Shown here piece by piece: positions 51,938-63,500 of a DNA stretch of 64,000 nucleotides (its first letter is position 1; every line of letters begins with the position of its first letter). This DNA is from Rutpela maculata (lineage: Eukaryota > Arthropoda > Insecta > Coleoptera > Cerambycidae). The stretch covers positions 170,481,984 through 170,545,983 of the forward strand of contig OW386285.2 in the NCBI GenBank assembly GCA_936432065.2. Reading direction: 5' to 3'. A program made the position numbers and the translations under genes. Under the pieces are notes generated by a model. That model did no database searches and was not told the DNA's origin. It was given only the letters and a program-made list of their open reading frames with translations.

Positions 51938-54900
51938 TAAGTGACCGGCTTATGTCTCGAAACCAAAATTCGGTCGAAAATGTATCACCACTTAGTCATG
52001 TGTTAGATTATGTTTTAGCTCACGTTACGGGCGACGAGAGACCCTATGTTACTGTATCTATTTTTGGAAAATCTTTTATGGGTTTATTAGATTCGGGCGC
52101 TAGCCGAACAATTATAGGCGATAAGGGCTGGAAGGCGTTAAGAAGTATTAGATTACTGAATTTAGAAAAATCTGACCTTAAGTCTGTTACTGTAGCTAAC
52201 GGTACGAGCTGCAACTGCGTTGGTATTTTGCGTGTACCCGTTAGGTTAAAAGACGTAGAGAAAATTATAGACATTCTTGTGGTACCGGAATTAAACCAAA
52301 CACTAATTCTAGGTATAGATTTTTGGATGCGTATGGGCATTGTCCCAAATTTAGGTTCGAATGAATGGAAATTTTCTCTATCGGATTGTGCAACCATTGA
52401 TGCGGTCGAAGCATTGAATCCGCGTAGCGCTTTGACTCAAGAAGAATGTAAAGTTTTAGATAAACTTATCGACGAGACTTTTGAGAAAATGGGTGACACA
52501 TTGGGCTGCACTAACATTGTAGAACATAAGATTGAGGTACTGGATGGCGTTCAACCTATCAAGCAACGTTTTTACCCAGTCTCACCAACTCTTATGAATT
52601 GCATCGATTCTGAACTTCAGGAAATGTTACAGAAAGGTGTAATTGAACCTTCTAGTAGTCCTTGGAGTAGTCCCATAGTTATGGTACGCAAGAAGGATAA
52701 CTCCTACCGATTTTGCGTTGACTATCGGAAATTGAATCGTGTGACGAAGCGGGATGCTTATCCCCTCCCTTTTGTTACCAATATTCTAGACAAGTTAAGG
52801 GATGCACGTTATTTATCGAGTTTAGATATCAAGTCCGCCTACTGGCAGATATCAGTGGAAAAGGAGTCACGCCCCTATACTGCATTCACTGTGCCTGGGC
52901 GAGGACTTTTTCAATTTAGGCGACTGCCCTTCGGTCTCCACACTGCACCTGCAACATGGCAACGCTTGATTGATCGCGTTCTTGGAGCTGACCTGGAACC
53001 ATTTGTGTTCGTCTATCTCGACGATATAGTCGTGGTTACCCAAACGTTCCAAAAGCACATAGAAATCCTTTCGGAGGTATTTTCCCGGTTAATTTCTGCA
53101 GGGCTCACGTTAGGTAAAGAGAAGTGTAATTTCTGTCGACCGGAGTTACGCTACTTGGGGTATGTAGTAGATGTTAATGGGCTACATGTAGATCCCGAGA
53201 AAGTTAATGCCATATTACAAATTCCAACTCCTACTAAAGTCTCTGAGGTACGAAGTGTTATAGGTACTGCATCATGGTATCGCAGATTCATACCAAATTT
53301 TTCGACTATGATACAGCCGTTAACGGAATTATTGCGGAAAAATGTAAAATTTAAGTGGACTTCTCGACAAGAAGAAGCTCTAAAGTCAATTAAGGAACAT
53401 TTAATATCTGCGCCTGTATTATCTTGCCCCAATTTTGAATTGCCTTTCGTCATACAGACCGATGCAAGCGCATACGGGATCGGTAGTATATTAACTCAGA
53501 ACCACCCAGATCTCGGTGAGAGAGTTGTATGTTATTTGTCAAGGTCATTGACCAAACAAGAAAGGAAGTATTCGACAACCGAGCGGGAATGTTTAGCCGT
53601 GCTCTGGAGTATTGAAAAGCTACGTCCATATATCGAAGGCACTCACTTTACAGTCGTAACTGATCATTGGTCTTTGTGTTGGTTAAATAATTTGAAGGAC
53701 CCGACTGGTCGACTGGCAAGGTGGGCGATTAGACTACAGCAATATAGTTTTGATTTAGTACATCGTAAAGGTAAAGATCATGTAGTTCCCGATATGTTGT
53801 CTCGATCAGTTCCTATTTTAGATGAGGTTGTTGGTGAAATTTGTGAAGCAGATGTAGAGAGTACCGCAAGTACAGACCACTGGTATATAAAAATGCGGGA
53901 TAAAGTTCAGACTAATCCTTTACGTTTTCCATCTTGGCGTGTTGTGGGTTCGATTTTGTATAAGTATGTAGAACATAATAATTTTCCCGGCTTATCAAGC
54001 GATGAAGCTAAGTGGAAACGTGTTATTCCAAAAAATGAACGTAAAACAATTCTACTTAAGTGTCACGATGATCCGTGCGCTGGTCACTCTGGGATATTTA
54101 AAACTTTTGAGCGAGTTTCTCAGCATTATTACTGGCCTAAGATGAAGGCGGATATAACTAAATATGTTCGTAGTTGCATCATTTGTTGTAAGAATAAACC
54201 CGAGCAGAAGAAACCTGCTGGTTTACTTGCACCCCACCGTGTGGTAGATAGGCCGTTTCAGGTAGTTTCATGTGATCTAATTGGGCCACTACCTAGGTCC
54301 AACCGCGGATTCAAATTTATTTTAGTAATAGTTGATAGTTTTAGTAAATTTAGTATAGTTACACCCTTACGAAATGCGACTTCAAGGTTGATAGGTGCTG
54401 CATTGGAGGAACATTTGTTATTGTTATTTGGTCAACCGGACGTTATACTGTGCGATAACGGTAGTCAGTTTAAAAGCAGAGAGTTCCGTAAACTGCTTGA
54501 ATCTTATGGGATCAAACAAGTTTTCACTCCGAATTACCATCCTCAGGCAAACCCTACGGAGAGAACAAACAAAACTCTTGGAACAATGATTAGATGTTAT
54601 ATAACTGACAATCACCGGGAGTGGGACAAAAATTTATCGAAAGTAGCTTGCGCGATTCGTACCCAAGTTCATGAGTCCATCAGACGTACACCATATTTCG
54701 TGGTATTTGGTCGTGAGATGCCTTCTAATATACAGCCTAAAGACGATATTCAGCCGATTAGTTTCGATGTTGACAAAAATGAGTTAACTCGTGATAGGAG
54801 TAAAGCCTTCCAGAAACTGTATGACGAAATTAAGGTTCGTTTGAAGAAAGCATCCGAAAAGAATAAACGCTACTATGATTTACGCCATCGCGATGTTACG

Positions 54901-55104
54901 TATGAAGTGGGTTCCCAAGTTTATAGGAAAAATTTTGAATTATCTGATGCAGCCAAATTCTTTTCCTCGAAGTTGGCTCCTAAATATGTAGGTCCATATA
55001 TCGTAGCCAAGAAGTTGTCACCTTGGACGTACGAATTAAAAGATCAGAAAGGCAAGTATGGAGGAGTTTGGCATGCCAAAGACCTTAAACCAACCGTCGA
55101 ATAG
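51904..55104 (+). CDS. pol: Ty3/Gypsy Pol polyprotein (protease, RT, RNase H, integrase), intact
   Basis: The -1 frame is open from 51,904; the first ATG is 51,952, but entry is probably by frameshifting from gag at 51,913-51,919. Domains in order: protease DSGA (52,090-52,101), RT with YLDD (53,014-53,025), RNase H with TDAS (about 53,460), TERE (about 53,578) and TDHW (about 53,659), integrase with an HHCC zinc domain (H...H...CIICC, about 54,064-54,190), core acidic residues Asp 54,273, Asp 54,454 and Glu 54,559, and a C-terminal GPY motif (KYVGPYIV, about 54,984). There are no stops or frameshifts. The RT-RNase H-integrase order is diagnostic of Ty3/Gypsy. No chromodomain is seen. It is the enzymatic machinery of the youngest element in the window. 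Confidence 0.95.
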   Translation, partial: QETGKRSGETLVSDRLMSRNQNSVENVSPLSHVLDYVLAHVTGDERPYVTVSIFGKSFMGLLDSGASRTIIGDKGWKALRSIRLLNLEKSDLKSVTVANGTSCNCVGILRVPVRLKDVEKIIDILVVPELNQTLILGIDFWMRMGIVPNLGSNEWKFSLSDCATIDAVEALNPRSALTQEECKVLDKLIDETFEKMGDTLGCTNIVEHKIEVLDGVQPIKQRFYPVSPTLMNCIDSELQEMLQKGVIEPSSSPWSSPIVMVRKKDNSYRFCVDYRKLNRVTKRDAYPLPFVTNILDKLRDARYLSSLDIKSAYWQISVEKESRPYTAFTVPGRGLFQFRRLPFGLHTAPATWQRLIDRVLGADLEPFVFVYLDDIVVVTQTFQKHIEILSEVFSRLISAGLTLGKEKCNFCRPELRYLGYVVDVNGLHVDPEKVNAILQIPTPTKVSEVRSVIGTASWYRRFIPNFSTMIQPLTELLRKNVKFKWTSRQEEALKSIKEHLISAPVLSCPNFELPFVIQTDASAYGIGSILTQNHPDLGERVVCYLSRSLTKQERKYSTTERECLAVLWSIEKLRPYIEGTHFTVVTDHWSLCWLNNLKDPTGRLARWAIRLQQYSFDLVHRKGKDHVVPDMLSRSVPILDEVVGEICEADVESTASTDHWYIKMRDKVQTNPLRFPSWRVVGSILYKYVEHNNFPGLSSDEAKWKRVIPKNERKTILLKCHDDPCAGHSGIFKTFERVSQHYYWPKMKADITKYVRSCIICCKNKPEQKKPAGLLAPHRVVDRPFQVVSCDLIGPLPRSNRGFKFILVIVDSFSKFSIVTPLRNATSRLIGAALEEHLLLLFGQPDVILCDNGSQFKSREFRKLLESYGIKQVFTPNYHPQANPTERTNKTLGTMIRCYITDNHREWDKNLSKVACAIRTQVHESIRRTPYFVVFGREMPSNIQPKDDIQPISFDVDKNELTRDRSKAFQKLYDEIKVRLKKASEKNKRYYDLRHRDVTYEVGSQVYRKNFELSDAAKFFSSKLAPKYVGPYIVAKKLSPWTYELKDQKGKYGGVWHAKDLKPTVE
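51913..51975 (+). promoter_or_regulatory. Predicted -1 ribosomal frameshift signal: slippery site and pseudoknot
   Basis: G GGA AAC (51,913-51,919) is in the gag frame, with codons GGA AAC. A slip gives GGG AAA in the pol frame. After a 7-nt spacer, CGAGACAT (51,927-51,934) pairs with ATGTCTCG (51,952-51,959). The loop bases GACCG (51,943-51,947) pair with CGGTC (51,971-51,975), forming an H-type pseudoknot. GGGAAAC is a known functional heptamer in simian betaretrovirus gag-pro. Confidence 0.8.
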
Positions 55105-55328
55105 ATATAATAGGCCAACAACGCAAACTACTACAGTTGCGCGACTCACACTTGTGGATTTTCTCAATTATTTCTTTTGGTAAACTAGTATTTAGGTATT
55201 ATTAAGTTAACGATAAGAATTTTCTTTTTCTGGTTGTATTTCTTTTTTTTTTTTTAGTTAACTTTTCGATGGTGTATTTATTGTCATGAAAATTTCTACG
55301 AAATTTTCTAGGAGGTTCAGGTGGAATT
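55105..55328 (+). other. 3' UTR and polypurine region of the Ty3/Gypsy element
   Basis: 224 bp between the pol stop and the 3' LTR. It includes a T-run (55,247-55,256) and ends AGGAGGTTCAGGTGGAATT, a purine-rich primer for plus-strand synthesis. No env. Confidence 0.75.
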
Positions 55329-57049
55329 TGTAACGATCTATTTGATCATTACAACAATAATGCTATATGCGAAGCACTCAGCAAGCTAGTAGGTTCTTTC
55401 ATTGTAAATTGGGTTGCGTATCTGCGGACAGGTCGTTCTCATCGAGAATTATTAATTTAATTTTAGACCAATACGCACACCTCATTAAACATGGTAATGG
55501 TTAATTGGGTTGCCTATGCGATATATAAGCCAAAGTCACAGCGCTCTGCTGTAGTAATTACCGACTAGACATGAACCTTTTTTTGAAGTAGGAGCCTTTA
55601 TTAGGATAAAAGAGGAGGAATATATATCTTCTATCGGACATGCTGGAATGGGAATGCGATAGCGGAAAAGGGTATCGTGTTAGCCATTTTACTTTGTAAT
55701 GTGACCTAGTAAAGTTTTAACGGGTGTCTACAGTTTGTTCGATTGTGCCATATTATTGTGGGATTTTCTCGTTAAAACTTAAAACTTCATGTTTCCATTT
55801 GTTTGGAGTTGCCGTGTGGCATATTTTGTGGAGTATTTTGGAAACTGTAACTCTTTATAGAGGATTTGATTTGCTAGGCCATATTCCCTCATTTATTGAG
55901 CCACACCACCATAGGCCTTGGCTTGAACCAAAAGGTTCATTTGTTTGGGAAGGAAACCCTCGAAAGAGGTAAGTCTTAGTTTTTACTCCTGCTCTGGCTA
56001 TTACGTAACAAGCTATTTATTTTAGGGTTTTAGCATTCGGTTTTAGTATTTGGTTAGTACTTAGTTTTAGTACTTGAGTTTAGTATACCGTTGGAGTATC
56101 AGATTGTATGTACAGTTTGGGTGTACATGTTAGTACTTGAATCGTTACGTATGCCACGACGACCTATTTTCAACCCTTAGCTCCGTGTATTTTTCTGGTG
56201 TCGAAAGAAGCCTATTAGTACCATAATTTCTACCTGTTTCTACCTGGAGTGTTCATAATTCTGGATATACCCGAGGATTTCGCATCCTCTAGGGATCACA
56301 AGCTTCAGATAAGATTGCATGCTTTTTATTTTATGGTTAAATTATGATTGTTTAAATTATTTAAATGACTAAAACTGACTACCTTAAGTTCTGGTAAATT
56401 AAATAATTAATTGTAAATTACACTACATTACATAAAGTGTAAACTTTACGTGCGCACGTACGGTAACTTTTTATTGCCTTTTTATTTAAGTATTTTACGA
56501 TATATTGCTCACGCAAATTGTATGTGATACAGTACTCGCACATAACATTGATTTTTGTGTCATGTCGTTTAAAATATCTATTACAAGGAAAACATATCAA
56601 GTATATAATCACGTTATTTGAATATCTTTCATATTTTACTGTTATTTGCCAATAGTTAGTAAATAAATGTCTTAAATTTTGATGTTGACTTATTCATGAT
56701 AAAAGTATGCATTTCTAAGAAGTTATCGATTCTTGAACAAGAAATTCACGGAGCCTAGGTGTCAAGGTAATCATTTTTTGCATAATTGTTACAGCTCCTT
56801 TTTTGTGTAAATTAGTTGACTGAGTTTGCCACTTACATATATTTATATATATATTTTTTTTGGAACGGATTCCTCTAACAACAGGGGCTTTTCTAGTTTA
56901 AGGCGGAGTGGGAATAAACTAGTGGCGCCCTCAATTTCTTTTTTTTAACCCACCCTACTCTCTGATTGAGCTCGGGTAATATTTTTTTTTTGCCGCGCTA
57001 TCACTCATCCGGGTCCAATTAGGTGGCGTTGCACGAAAAGCGCGTCGCA
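55329..57049 (+). repeat. 3' LTR (1,721 bp)
   Basis: Same as the 5' LTR except for two substitutions. The probable TATA box is at 55,522-55,529 and the poly(A) signal at 56,662-56,667. Confidence 0.95.
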
Positions 57050-57053
57050 AGTG

Positions 57054-58403
57054 ATAACGATGCACTTGCAGATATCAGTATTTTTGGTGTGATAGACGAG
57101 GGAACAATAATGGATATTACAAAAAATAATAATAGATTTATAACGTAGGTCCTCGTCCAACATTTCTGTAACTGCTTAAATTGACAACAAACTTCAAATG
57201 ATACAAGTTACCTACTTTTGTGATAATTATTTATTATAACTATTCAATTTAATATAGGTATTCGCCATGATTGATTTAAAATATTCTTCTGAAATTCAAT
57301 TTAAATATAATAAAGTGACTGCATTTTGTTGATCTAAATAGTAGCTATTTTAAATAAATAAAAAAAATAGCGGGGTCAAAATAAATTTTGAATGGAATTG
57401 TTTGGCTGCACCGATTTTATTGTTTTAATTTATTTTATGTACCTATAATAACAACTGTTATGAGCAGTTTTGGATTAAATCGACCATTGCTTCTTGTAAA
57501 ATTTATTTTTCATCACTGAAATTTTCTGCTATTTTCCTTATTATGTCCGGTTCTAATAATCGTATCGCAGAAATAAAAACCGCTGCCCTAGGAATCACTA
57601 CTTCCACATCCAATTCTCTATCCAAGTCACTCACAACGAAAAAACTTTGTATGTGGAAATAGTTGTTTATGGAACTTTAATAATATAGTATTTGAAATCC
57701 TCTACCCCAAAAACCCATAAAACGATACCCCACATCGGTAGTGGGGTGGGGGTTGTGATAGGGGGGGTGGTAGTGGGGGTGGATGAAGTAAAAACATGTT
57801 TTGAGGTTTCTGGTTCTTGTACATACACTAAATCATAATTTTTTTTCATCCCCTTTAATAAGTGGGTGGGGGTTGGTAATGGGGGGTGGCTATTGCCAAA
57901 ATTTTTTTTGAGACCTATGCTTTTCTTGTATATACTAAATACCAATTTTATAGACTCTTACCTGCTTGATTTACTCATTTACCCCAAATTTACCAATTTA
58001 CCCCCCAACCCTCCTTCGACGGAACAAGATGAAAATATAATCTAGTTCTAGATCTCGTTAAAGTACATACGTGTACCAAATTTCAAGTCAATATCTCAAA
58101 CGGTTCCAGAGTAAACGTGCGCACAAAAAAAGTTACAGACAGACCGACAGACAGACAGAAATTTTTTTTCGCTCAAACTTGAAATCTCAACGTTTCATGA
58201 CATTTTAAGCTTATTTGAACAATAAAAATTTTTTAAAATTTTTTTGTCGTTACTATACTTCCACTGGATGTGGAAGTAAAATTGATAAGACCTAGGCTTA
58301 TGAAAAAATTTGTTTGATAATTTGTTAATTTGTAAAAAAATAAAAGCCACAGCCTTTTTTGATAATTTAAGAAAACGTAATAATGTATCAATTGTACCCA
58401 AAG
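57054..58403. other. Non-coding stretch with duplicated G-rich tracts
   Basis: No gene seen. A block with long G-runs occurs twice (57,738-57,780 and 57,862-57,888), each followed by sequence related to TTTTGAGG/ACC...TTCTTGTAYATAC. 58,060-58,165 contains the CAGACAGACCGACAGACAG string and the preceding TTTCAAGTCAATATCTC that occur in dispersed insect repeats. Confidence 0.5.
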
Positions 58404-59413
58404 TTGGTGAAACTATGCCCTTTATTGAACTAAACCTTCAACCTTCTCCCAAATAGTGCAAAATATTTATTCAAACGGCTAAAAACCAATCATAATTTCG
58501 AAACCATCGCTTATCGTTTAAGGACATCGATTCAGAGGACATTTTTTTTTCAAAATGTAGGTTTTTACTTGTATTTTACAATGGTATTAAGAAAAAAGTT
58601 ATATCTTCATTTAAAATTTTCAAAATTATAGTTACAAACAAATTCAAATAATTTTTTATCAAACCAAAAACGACCTATGGGTTATGAAAATAGATGAAGT
58701 ATCTAACATTTCTCTAAAAAAATTAATGATCTACTAGTATTTGGAGCCGAAATACGTCAGTTGTACTGGTTGTTCTTCAATGCATATATTTTTTTCTCTG
58801 CTATTTGAAAATAATCTAAAGCCACAATTTTTTAAAAATTACATCGAATAAAGCAGCTTTGAGAACATAACGCACATTTTCAATTTTTTTATAACTGATA
58901 TAAAAATTTTAAGAAGAAATATCAATTTGCTAATTTATTAGTGACTGACACGCAAAAACTGACGTAGCTGACACCTTGTAGATTAGGAATCCACTTGTCG
59001 TAAAAAAATCGTAATGAATATAAGGTCACAAATCAAAATTTTCTAACTAATTATACCACGTGATAGAGCCAATCATGAAGCATATTTTATCCAAAAATCA
59101 TGAAATTCTGTGTAGAATTTCTATTTTTAAAATAAATAAATAAATGATCTTTTACGTTGGCTTATATGGCAGTAAAAAACAAAAATCCTCATTTTCTCCT
59201 TTCGACTACAGCAGAAAATTTATTATTTTTCGAACACTTTTTCTTTCCCACGACGATATCTCCCAAACTATTATATTTATCAAAAAAAATTATTCTTTAT
59301 AAAATATTCGCTATATTTTTCAGATTACTAGGGTTCTTAAATAAGATTTTTTGAGGATCTAATAACCGAGATATTTAATAATATGTAGTGTGATGTCAAT
59401 TTTCGAAGCATAT

Positions 59414-59914
59414 CGGCAGCGTCACGTTCGCTGGAGATATTCGCTGTCCCACTACTTTAAAGCTGTTTCAACAACCCGCGCTGCTTCCCGCAAAGGCCTG
59501 ACTTTAAATAGACACGCGCATTGTAACTTGTGGTTTGATATTTTTAATTTTTTTGTCTTGAAAATGATTAATATGGAATAAATATAAGTATTTGTTGATT
59601 ATATTAATTCAGACCTACATAAAATTTGTATGTAATAGATTAACACGTAATAAGAAACTCCTTAGTTTACTGTTTGCAAGATATTTTCAGCTGGTATGTA
59701 TTTTTTCAGTAAAATTTTCGACCTTATGATGTATGTGCGTTTCAGAAGAAATTAAAATAGAAAGTACTACTGACGTCACAAGTTCTAAAAGTGAGGTAGA
59801 GACAAAAATAAAGTTTAGTGTAGTAAGAAATTTTGTAGGAAACCGGCCCCTGTGATCAAAGGTTCTGAGAAATCATTTGCAGCATTTATTGATTGTTTAA
59901 AATGCCAAAAAAAA

Positions 59915-59945
<31 letters not shown>

Positions 59946-60570
59946 GCAACCAAAGAGAAGATCTATATTCTCGAACTATATCATTTCGAAAAACAAACAG
60001 TTTTGACGGTTTGGTTTGGCACCGAAATTGCTATTATAGTTTTACTAGCAAAAAAAATATAGAACATTTAAGGAAAAAAAAATAGTAAAAGAGAAAGAAA
60101 TTGAAAACAGTTCAGATGGATCCAGTGCCTGTCCATCAACTTCTTCAGGTGTGCTCTTGCGTAAAACGCAATAGAGAAATGTATTTTTTGTCAAAAGGCA
60201 TCAACAGTAAGTAAGGTCTCTCAAGTAATAACCACGAATACAGAAAGAAAAATAAGACTAATAACAGCTCAATAAAATCCAATAATTTTCAAAAGAATTG
60301 GTGCTAACGATTTAATACTTTTAATAGCTATGGAAACTAAATATCATGTTTCATGTTTCTTAAGTCGTAATAGAAAATGCTATCTAACAATAAAAATAAA
60401 AGTGGAAAACGTAAAATCAGAAGAGATCTGGCATTTACCAAAATGTGTAAAATTCTTGGGAAAGGTTTTTAAAGCAAAAAAGGTACGGTATGAGTAGTAT
60501 GAGAAGTATTTAGAATTGGACCGATGTAAGTCCAAAAGACAGATCAGTAGACTACTTAAAAATACATTTA
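59414..60570. other. Interior of the inverted repeat, left part
   Basis: About 1.2 kb. No convincing gene. It contains an (AAAT)n microsatellite at about 59,907-59,944. Short open frames lack protein-like composition. Confidence 0.45.
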
Positions 60571-61108
60571 CTGACAAAGGAAAGGAAAGGAGAGGAAAGG
60601 AGAGGAAAGGAGAGGAAAGGAGAGGAAAGGAGAGGAAAGGAGAGGAAAGGAGAGGAAAGGAGAGGAAAGGAGAGGAAAGGAGAGGAAAGGAGAGGAAAGG
60701 AGAGGAAAGGAGAGGAAAGGAGAGGAAAGGAGAGGAAAGGAGAGGAAAGGAGAGGAAAGGAGAGGAAAGGAGAGGAAAGGAGAGGAAAGGAGAGGAAAGG
60801 AGAGGAAAGGAGAGGAAAGGAGAGGAAAGGAGAGGAAAGGAGAGGAAAGGAGAGGAAAGGAGAGGAAAGGAGAGGAAAGGAGAGGAAAGGAGAGGAAAGG
60901 AGAGGAAAGGAGAGGAAAGGAGAGGAAAGGAGAGGAAAGGAGAGGAAAGGAGAGGAAAGGAGAGGAAAGGAGAGGAAAGGAGAGGAAAGGAGAGGAAAGG
61001 AGAGGAAAGGAGAGGAAAGGAAAGGAAAGGAAAGGAAAGGAAAGGAAAGGAAAGGAAAGGAAAGGAAAGGAAAGGAAAGGAAAGGAAAGGAAAGGAAAGG
61101 AAAGGAAA
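60571..61108 (+). repeat. 10-bp polypurine minisatellite
   Basis: Head-to-tail AGGAAAGGAG units (about 43) from 60,578 to about 61,017, then pure AGGAA pentamers to 61,108. The + strand is purine-only over about 540 bp. All the long frames it gives (Lys/Glu/Arg or Ser/Phe/Leu/Pro repeats) are artefacts. Confidence 0.96.
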
Positions 61109-62147
61109 ATATACATATAGGTACACAAAAGAACGCTACTCGCACACTTAATTCAGTATTACGAACTTATACAAGTCGTTAGATATTTGATGTTTTCAAA
61201 ATTCTTTTCTTTTAGAATGAGGCAGTAAGGTTTGTTCTTGTAAAAAAAAGAACATGCCATGCATCTATTTATGCTCCTGTATGGGGAAAAAGTCCTGCAA
61301 GAACTCCTCGTTCAGAAGAAATAAAAAACTACTTAAAGTTGACTACACAATTATTCCTATACATGTAAAAAATGTCTGTTTCTCAGGCGGTGCGGTAAAG
61401 ATCGAAAACGCCGACATTTTTTACATGCATAAGAATTGTGTAGTCAACTATATCAATAAAAATATATTTGAATTAGATGAAGAAAGTGTATAGTGTATAT
61501 TTTTAATTGAGATTTAAATTTTGTTATATAATCTTTCATTTTTCATAACTTTTTTATTTTGATATGGATTCTGTTATCTGCCAACATTGTATTTTAAAAT
61601 TAATAAAATTTGAAAATCAATTGAAATATGTATACATTTATGTTATTAAACACAATATTATATAAATTAATAAATAGTACAAGATAAGTACAAATCAGGT
61701 TCGGTTAGATTCACCTCGACAGTACTTCTTCATCACAGACGACTATAAATTCCTTTCCGAGTGCACTAAGATACGCTTTTAAGTGATTCTTCTCATTCCA
61801 AACAATTTCTATTTAAAATATTTATAGACCCGACAATTGTTTTTAGTCTCTCCCTGGAGCCGCCCTGGTGCACCGATTGCAATAATATTCAACAACGTTT
61901 TACCTTAAACTTCCCAGATCTCATGTCAAAAATTTCAGAAAGTCCATTTCGTCGTAATCTGAAATTTGGATTTGTACACGTCAATTTGCCTATAGATGAA
62001 AAAATAAAATAAATTAACTGAAAAGTTCACAGTCCTGTGTAGGTATTCATTCACCCAAGTGGAACTTGGGTGCTCCCGGAGTTAGAGGGGGTTGTTGAAA
62101 CAGAATAACAATGAGTGGGGGATCGAAGCCGTCAACAATTTCAATCC
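61109..62147. other. Interior of the inverted repeat, right part, with a coding-strand hairpin
   Basis: A 79-residue frame at 61,254-61,493 exists, but most of it is a hairpin: TTGACTACACAATT at 61,339 and its inverse AATTGTGTAGTCAA at 61,432, with further pairing of ACATGTAAAAAATGTC and GACATTTTTTACATG. Such constraint argues against a protein gene. The rest is AT-rich without recognisable features. Confidence 0.5.
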
Positions 62148-62678
62148 GCCGATAAGCTTCGAAAATTGACATCACGCTACACATTATTAAATATCTTGGT
62201 TATTAGATACTCAAAAAATCTGATTTAAGAACCATTGTAATCTGAAAAATATAACAAACATTTTGTAAAGAATTATTTTTTTTAATAAATATAATAGTTT
62301 GGGAGATATCGTCGTGGGAAAGAAAAATTGTTCGAAATATAATTAATTTTCAGCTGTAGTCGAACGGAGAAAATGATGATTTTTATTTTTTACTGCCATG
62401 TAAGCCAATGTAAAAGTTCGTTTCTTTATTTATTTTAAAAATAGAAATTCTACAGAGAATTTAATGATTTTTGAATAAGATATGCTTGATGATTGGCTCT
62501 ATCACGTGGTGTGGTTAGTTAAAAAATTTTGATTTGTGCCCTTATATTCATTACGATTTTTTTACGACAAGTGGATTCCTAATCTACAGGGTGTCAGGTA
62601 CATATCTGGCAAGGTCATACATTTTTCTCTAAAAGTGCCAACGGGCTGAAAGATCGAAATTAAATTGCACTCCACTAT

Positions 62679-63059
62679 TATAAAATTATAATACAACCCA
62701 AAACAAGCAAATTATGATAGCGTTATTGACAAACAAAATGCGTTGCTATGCAACGGCGGTGTTTACAAACAATTTTGATATTTATTCTCTTTTAAATCAA
62801 ATCGTTCTGAACATAATAGATGTCAAATTAATAAATCGTAAATGTCAAAAAAAAAAAAAAATTCGAATGAAATAACAGACTTGCAGGGCATTAAACGTTG
62901 AAGGCACCACGGGTGTTATAGGATAATGACGCCTTCGGTCGACGTACATTCCCTAGGGCCAGAGGCCCTCGGGATTGTACACTGCCGACCTCGGTGCGTT
63001 ATTATCCTTATAACACTTTTGGTACCTTAATAACTATAATGTCCTACAAGTCTGTTATT
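62679..63059. repeat. Repeat copy 1 with palindromic MITE-like core
   Basis: The part 62,869-63,059 is one long palindrome: AATAACAGACTTGCAGG at the left and CCTACAAGTCTGTTATT at the right, with inner arms GTACATTCCC and GGGATTGTAC around GGGCCAGAGGCCC. The preceding 190 bp (from TATAAAATTATAATACAACC) belongs to the same repeat, because it is also present in copy 2. Confidence 0.8.
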
Positions 63060-63140
63060 TTACAATAACCACCCTATTTTGAGATACATTAAATGAAAAA
63101 TAACACCCTAGGGCGTTATGAATATCTATAACGCCCTAGG

Positions 63141-63500
63141 GCATTATAAAATTATAATACAACCCAAAACAAGCAAATTATGATAGCGTTATTGACAAAC
63201 AAAATGCGTTGCTAGGCAACGGCGGCGTTTACAAACAATTTTGATTTTTATTCTCTTTTAAATCAAATCGTTCTGAACATAATAGATGTCAAATTAATAA
63301 ATCGTAAATGTCAAAAAAAAAAAATCGAATTAAATAACAGACTTGCAGGACATTAAACGTTGAAGGCACCACGGGTGTTATAGGATAATGACGCCCTCGG
63401 TCGACGTACATTCCCTCGGGCCAGAGGCCCTCAGGATTGTACACTGCCGACCTCGGTGCGTTATTATCATTATAACACACTTGGTACCTTAATAACTATA
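63141..63500. repeat. Repeat copy 2 with palindromic MITE-like core (right end truncated)
   Basis: It matches copy 1 from TATAAAATTATAATACAACC to TTAATAACTATAA with only a few substitutions (for example CTAGG versus CTCGG and TATGC versus TAGGC). It lacks the last 15-20 bp, where the inverted-repeat arm resumes. The 80 bp between the copies contains the palindrome ATAACGCCCTAGGGC. Confidence 0.8.

Larger units (their letters stand above)
47829..57049 (+). mobile_element. Complete young Ty3/Gypsy LTR retrotransposon, 9.2 kb
   Basis: Two 1,721-bp LTRs, offset by exactly 7,500 bp, differ at only two positions I could find (48,228/55,728 and 49,528/57,028). The element is flanked by AGTG (47,825-47,828 and 57,050-57,053). 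Inside are a tRNA-Lys primer site, a 1-kb leader with a repeat array, intact gag, intact pol in the -1 frame, a short 3' UTR and a polypurine stretch. No env is present. The near-identity of the LTRs and the intact frames mean it was recently active and may still be competent. Confidence 0.95.

Noticed and set aside
60380..61151. Lys/Glu/Arg-rich and Ser/Phe/Leu/Pro-rich frames
   Set aside because: Translations of the polypurine minisatellite on both strands.
61254..61493. 79-residue frame in the interior of the large inverted repeat
   Set aside because: Much of it is an RNA/DNA hairpin (61,339-61,446), so the sequence is explained by an inverted repeat rather than by protein coding.
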